Part shown: positions 61,678-64,000 of the stretch, piece by piece
How the letters are laid out: each line of letters opens with the position of its first letter
How positions within the stretch are numbered: position 1 is the stretch's first letter
Origin: JAALLB01 sp017643495
GTDB lineage: Bacteria; Pseudomonadota; Alphaproteobacteria; Rhizobiales; Rhizobiaceae
Reading direction: 5' to 3'
Length of the DNA: 64,000 nucleotides
NCBI GenBank assembly: GCA_965216105.1
Contig: OZ244147.1
Span: 2,170,001-2,234,000, forward strand
The notes under the pieces: model-generated
What the model was told of the DNA's origin: nothing
The model's input: the letters and a program-made list of their open reading frames with translations, nothing else
The model's database searches: none
Made by a program: the position numbers and the translations under genes

Positions 61678-62553
61678 ATGATGCAAATTCACTTGGCAAG
61701 AACCCTTCTTTGGCTCCCTGCGATTCTGATTGTTGCCTACCTTGCGACCAGTGACATCGCAAAAGCACAAAGGTTTTCTATCGACAATGAGAAGCAGCGG
61801 GTTGTTCTCAAAGCCCGGTTGAGCGAAGGCGGCCCGGTGATTGAAAACGGTTTGCAGTGGCGCATTTTCCAGGCAAATCAGGCACTCGATGCCAATCTCA
61901 CCGAATTGAAGTCATCTGACGGGGGAACCAAAGCTTTTGAAATGGAGCCGGGAGATTATCTTGTGCACGCAGCATACGGCCATGCAGGTGTGGTGCGCAG
62001 AATAAGCGTTGGCTCGCTTCCGCTTTCGGAGGAGTTTGTGCTCAATGCTGGAGGATTCCGGCTCAAGGCAACTGCCACCGGAAACGTACCCATCCCAGCA
62101 CGGATGTTGCGCTTTGACATCTACGAGGAAAAACAGGATGAAAACGGCAATCGCAAGTTGCTGGCAAAGAACATAAAACCTGAGGAGGTGGTCCCCTTTC
62201 CTGTGGGGACCTATCATGTGATTTCACGTTTCGGACAATTGAACGCCGAAGTTCGTGCCGATTTGCGTGTGCAACCGGGCAACCTTACCGAAGCGACAAT
62301 GACTCACCGGGCGGCACTTATACGGTTTCGCCTGGTACGCCATGATGGAGGTGATGCGATACCAGACACGGCCTGGTCAATCCTTACGGAAAACGGTGAA
62401 GTCATCAAGGAGAGCGAACGGACCTTTCCGTCAATGGCGCTGGCCGAGGGCAATTACACTGCCATCGCCAAAAACAATGATAGCATTTACAGCCATGATT
62501 TCGAGGTCAGGTCAGGCTTCAACGAAACGGTTGAGGTAAAGGCACTCAATTAA
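61678..62553 (+). CDS. Secreted protein with three beta-rich repeats, unknown function
   Basis: A 291-residue protein I cannot assign to a named family. A signal peptide is clear (LARTLLWLPAILIVAYLATS, cut near AKAQ). The mature part seems to hold three domains of about 80 residues, each with a strand like LQWRIFQAN, MLRFDIYEE or TAWSILTEN, followed by a run ending GDYLVHAAYG, GTYHVISRF or GNYTAIAKN. That pattern suggests tandem immunoglobulin- or carboxypeptidase-regulatory-like folds in the periplasm. It is monocistronic and converges on the DUF1989 gene with a 36-base gap. Confidence 0.75.
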   Translation: MMQIHLARTLLWLPAILIVAYLATSDIAKAQRFSIDNEKQRVVLKARLSEGGPVIENGLQWRIFQANQALDANLTELKSSDGGTKAFEMEPGDYLVHAAYGHAGVVRRISVGSLPLSEEFVLNAGGFRLKATATGNVPIPARMLRFDIYEEKQDENGNRKLLAKNIKPEEVVPFPVGTYHVISRFGQLNAEVRADLRVQPGNLTEATMTHRAALIRFRLVRHDGGDAIPDTAWSILTENGEVIKESERTFPSMALAEGNYTAIAKNNDSIYSHDFEVRSGFNETVEVKALN

Positions 62554-62589
62554 CGGTTACCACCCTCGTCAAACCCATGACCGGTCAGT

Positions 62590-63450
62590 TCACAGCCCGT
62601 GAGTGCGGGAATAACTGCTTGGTTCAGGCGATTGCCACCGATCCGCGTAATCCATTTCCGAATTGAAAATTTCAACTTTCAGTGGGTGGCACTGCGCTTC
62701 TTCGCTTGAATGTTTTGCCCCACAATCCCCGCCCGGACAGGCAGACAGCGCCCCGATCAGGTCAATCTGGGCAAAAAACTCTATGAAGTCACCGGGCCGG
62801 ACAGGGCTGGATTTCATGAAGTATTGTTTTGTATCCGGCATAAACCCTGTGCACATGAAGACATTCAAAACATCATGTACCAGGAATTCAGCATCATGCG
62901 CCTGTTGCCCTGTCTCTGACACCATCGCCCGCGTCAGGTTGGAATGGCAACAGTAATGATAGTCCCCGCCATCCAGAACCGAGTTTGTGTATGGATCACA
63001 ACGGGTGCCAATCACATCATGAACAGAGCCTCCAAACTCGTCCCAACCATACCAATCAAGGGTATCATGCGTCACGGTAGCCATCTGTCTCATGTAAGGA
63101 AATGAACTCCACAAACTGTCACCTGTAGAAACATGGGTTCCGTGAAGGGCGCGGGTTTTGCCGGAATAGAACCGTTCAGACAGGTTGTGGGCGTTGAAAA
63201 GATTGAGATCACCAACCTGTGGCCCCTCAATGCTGACTATCCGGAAAAACTGGCCTGCCTTTACATGAAAGGTACGGGCATCACGGGGCGGCACAACGAC
63301 TTCATCAACCTTGGCAAGATGCACACGGGCCAAGGAGAAAAACTCCCTGTCATATCCGGGAAGATTGTCCGTCGGATAGCAAACCACGGGCTCGATTTTC
63401 TTGCGGTATTCGGCATCTTCTGGTGCCGGGTTTTCTGGAGAATGTTTCAT
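62590..63450 (-). CDS. DUF1989 (urea carboxylase-associated family) protein
   Basis: A 286-residue protein of the DUF1989 family. Some members are encoded with urea carboxylase; biochemical roles are mostly open, though certain relatives carry zinc. FHVKAGQFFRIVSIEGPQVG and GTRCDPYTNSVLDGGDYHYC contain the conserved segments; cysteine- and histidine-rich GGDCGAKHSSEEAQCHPL lies near the end. No urea carboxylase or allophanate hydrolase gene is in the window. ATG 63450 shares one base with the stop codon of the upstream cyclase gene (TGATG). Confidence 0.88.
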   Translation of the reverse strand: MKHSPENPAPEDAEYRKKIEPVVCYPTDNLPGYDREFFSLARVHLAKVDEVVVPPRDARTFHVKAGQFFRIVSIEGPQVGDLNLFNAHNLSERFYSGKTRALHGTHVSTGDSLWSSFPYMRQMATVTHDTLDWYGWDEFGGSVHDVIGTRCDPYTNSVLDGGDYHYCCHSNLTRAMVSETGQQAHDAEFLVHDVLNVFMCTGFMPDTKQYFMKSSPVRPGDFIEFFAQIDLIGALSACPGGDCGAKHSSEEAQCHPLKVEIFNSEMDYADRWQSPEPSSYSRTHGL

Positions 63451-64000
63451 CAATCAATCATTGCCCGCTTTGGCGTGTTTTTCATTGTTTTATCCGAACT
63501 TTCCGGCATTGGCATTTGCAACAGTTTGGCTGAACCGAATTTGCAAACGGGGAGCGGAGTTTGTCTTCCCCGTATCTGAACGTGCACCAAATCCGACTCT
63601 GTCGGGTCAAAACCGGCCTGTTCCAGGGTCTTGGCAGATACAACCAGTTGCACGCCAAATTCTTTGGTCATGCTTTCAAGCCGGCTGGCCGTATTGACCA
63701 CATCGCCAATTGCAGTCAGTCCGGATGCATGTTTGTAGCCCATGTTGCCTATGATTGCTGTGCCGCAATGGATACCTATCCCAATCCTCAACGGCTCAGA
63801 AAGCTGATCCTTCAGGGTTTCATTCAATCCATCCAGGCTTTCAGACATGGCGGTGGCTGCCCTGATTGCCCGCTTTGCACCTGTTTCCAGATCTTCATCA
63901 ACTCCGAACAAGGCCATGACCCCGTCACCGATGAATTTGTCGAGATGCCCACCGGCATCTTCAATGGCGCGCCCCATGGCTGCAAAATAACGATTCAACA
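63450..64000 (-). CDS. Class III adenylate/guanylate cyclase, C-terminal part (cut by window edge)
   Basis: The visible 180-odd residues hold most of a class III nucleotide cyclase catalytic domain: GGHLDKFIGDGVMALFG with a metal-binding aspartate, LRIGIGIHCGTAIIGNMG, and TAIGDVVNTASRLE. The N-terminal part, which would show membrane or sensor domains and the first metal aspartate, lies beyond base 64000, so ATP versus GTP use and regulation cannot be judged. Its stop overlaps the DUF1989 start by one base, suggesting a shared transcript. Confidence 0.9.
   Translation of the reverse strand, partial: LNRYFAAMGRAIEDAGGHLDKFIGDGVMALFGVDEDLETGAKRAIRAATAMSESLDGLNETLKDQLSEPLRIGIGIHCGTAIIGNMGYKHASGLTAIGDVVNTASRLESMTKEFGVQLVVSAKTLEQAGFDPTESDLVHVQIRGRQTPLPVCKFGSAKLLQMPMPESSDKTMKNTPKRAMID

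Overview
The window looks like a chromosomal segment of an alphaproteobacterium, most likely of the Hyphomicrobiales (Rhizobiales) type. This rests on the order nusG-rplKA-rplJL-rpoBC, then rpsL-rpsG-fusA-tuf-S10-spc-alpha on one strand, followed by a Do-type protease, rarA, crcB, an RluA-type pseudouridine synthase and an ATP12 assembly factor. A MipZ ATPase, a DUF1489 protein, a DUF2336 protein and a LiuR-like MerR regulator point the same way. Base composition looks close to half GC, low for many Hyphomicrobiales. I cannot name a genus.

Layout: bases 1-6036 hold accessory and housekeeping genes: MerR regulator, GNAT, DUF1624 acyltransferase, EamA transporter, a 43-residue membrane protein with its own promoter and terminator, L-serine dehydratase, DUF1489 and mipZ. 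Bases 6076-9506 hold a two-subunit molybdenum hydroxylase (IorAB-like) divergent from a TetR gene, with a clear shared operator. Bases 9516-16511 hold typA, a siderophore-interacting protein, a decayed integrase end beside tRNA-Leu(GAG), lipB, a second EamA transporter, the ATP12 factor and the RluA-type enzyme. Bases 16545-52353 are almost entirely minus-strand information-processing genes. They are transcribed from secE at the right towards crcB at the left, broken by a rpoC terminator, an L,D-transpeptidase gene and the promoter region of the str operon. Bases 52603-64000 are accessory again: a TenA homologue without the usual cysteine, a two-gene unit joining a fused PlsC-GNAT acyltransferase with a JmjC-like oxygenase, gamma-glutamyltransferase, NAD kinase, a DUF2336 protein, a flavin reductase-like protein, a secreted repeat protein, a DUF1989 protein, and a class III nucleotide cyclase cut by the window edge.

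How the genes work together: the central 36 kb makes ribosomes, RNA polymerase, the SecYE translocon, elongation factors and adenylate kinase. Downstream of the alpha-operon terminator come periplasmic quality control (Do protease), replication-fork rescue (RarA), fluoride export (CrcB), rRNA modification and F1-ATPase assembly. The outer segments carry amino-acid, cofactor and lipid functions.

No CRISPR array, rRNA operon, intact insertion sequence or recognisable defence island was seen. I found no strong case for a wholly new system. The best leads are the acyltransferase/oxygenase pair (53308-56146), the autonomous 43-residue membrane protein (2755-3030), the TetR/molybdenum-hydroxylase switch (8867-8904), and RNA hairpins placed between successive genes of the alpha operon.
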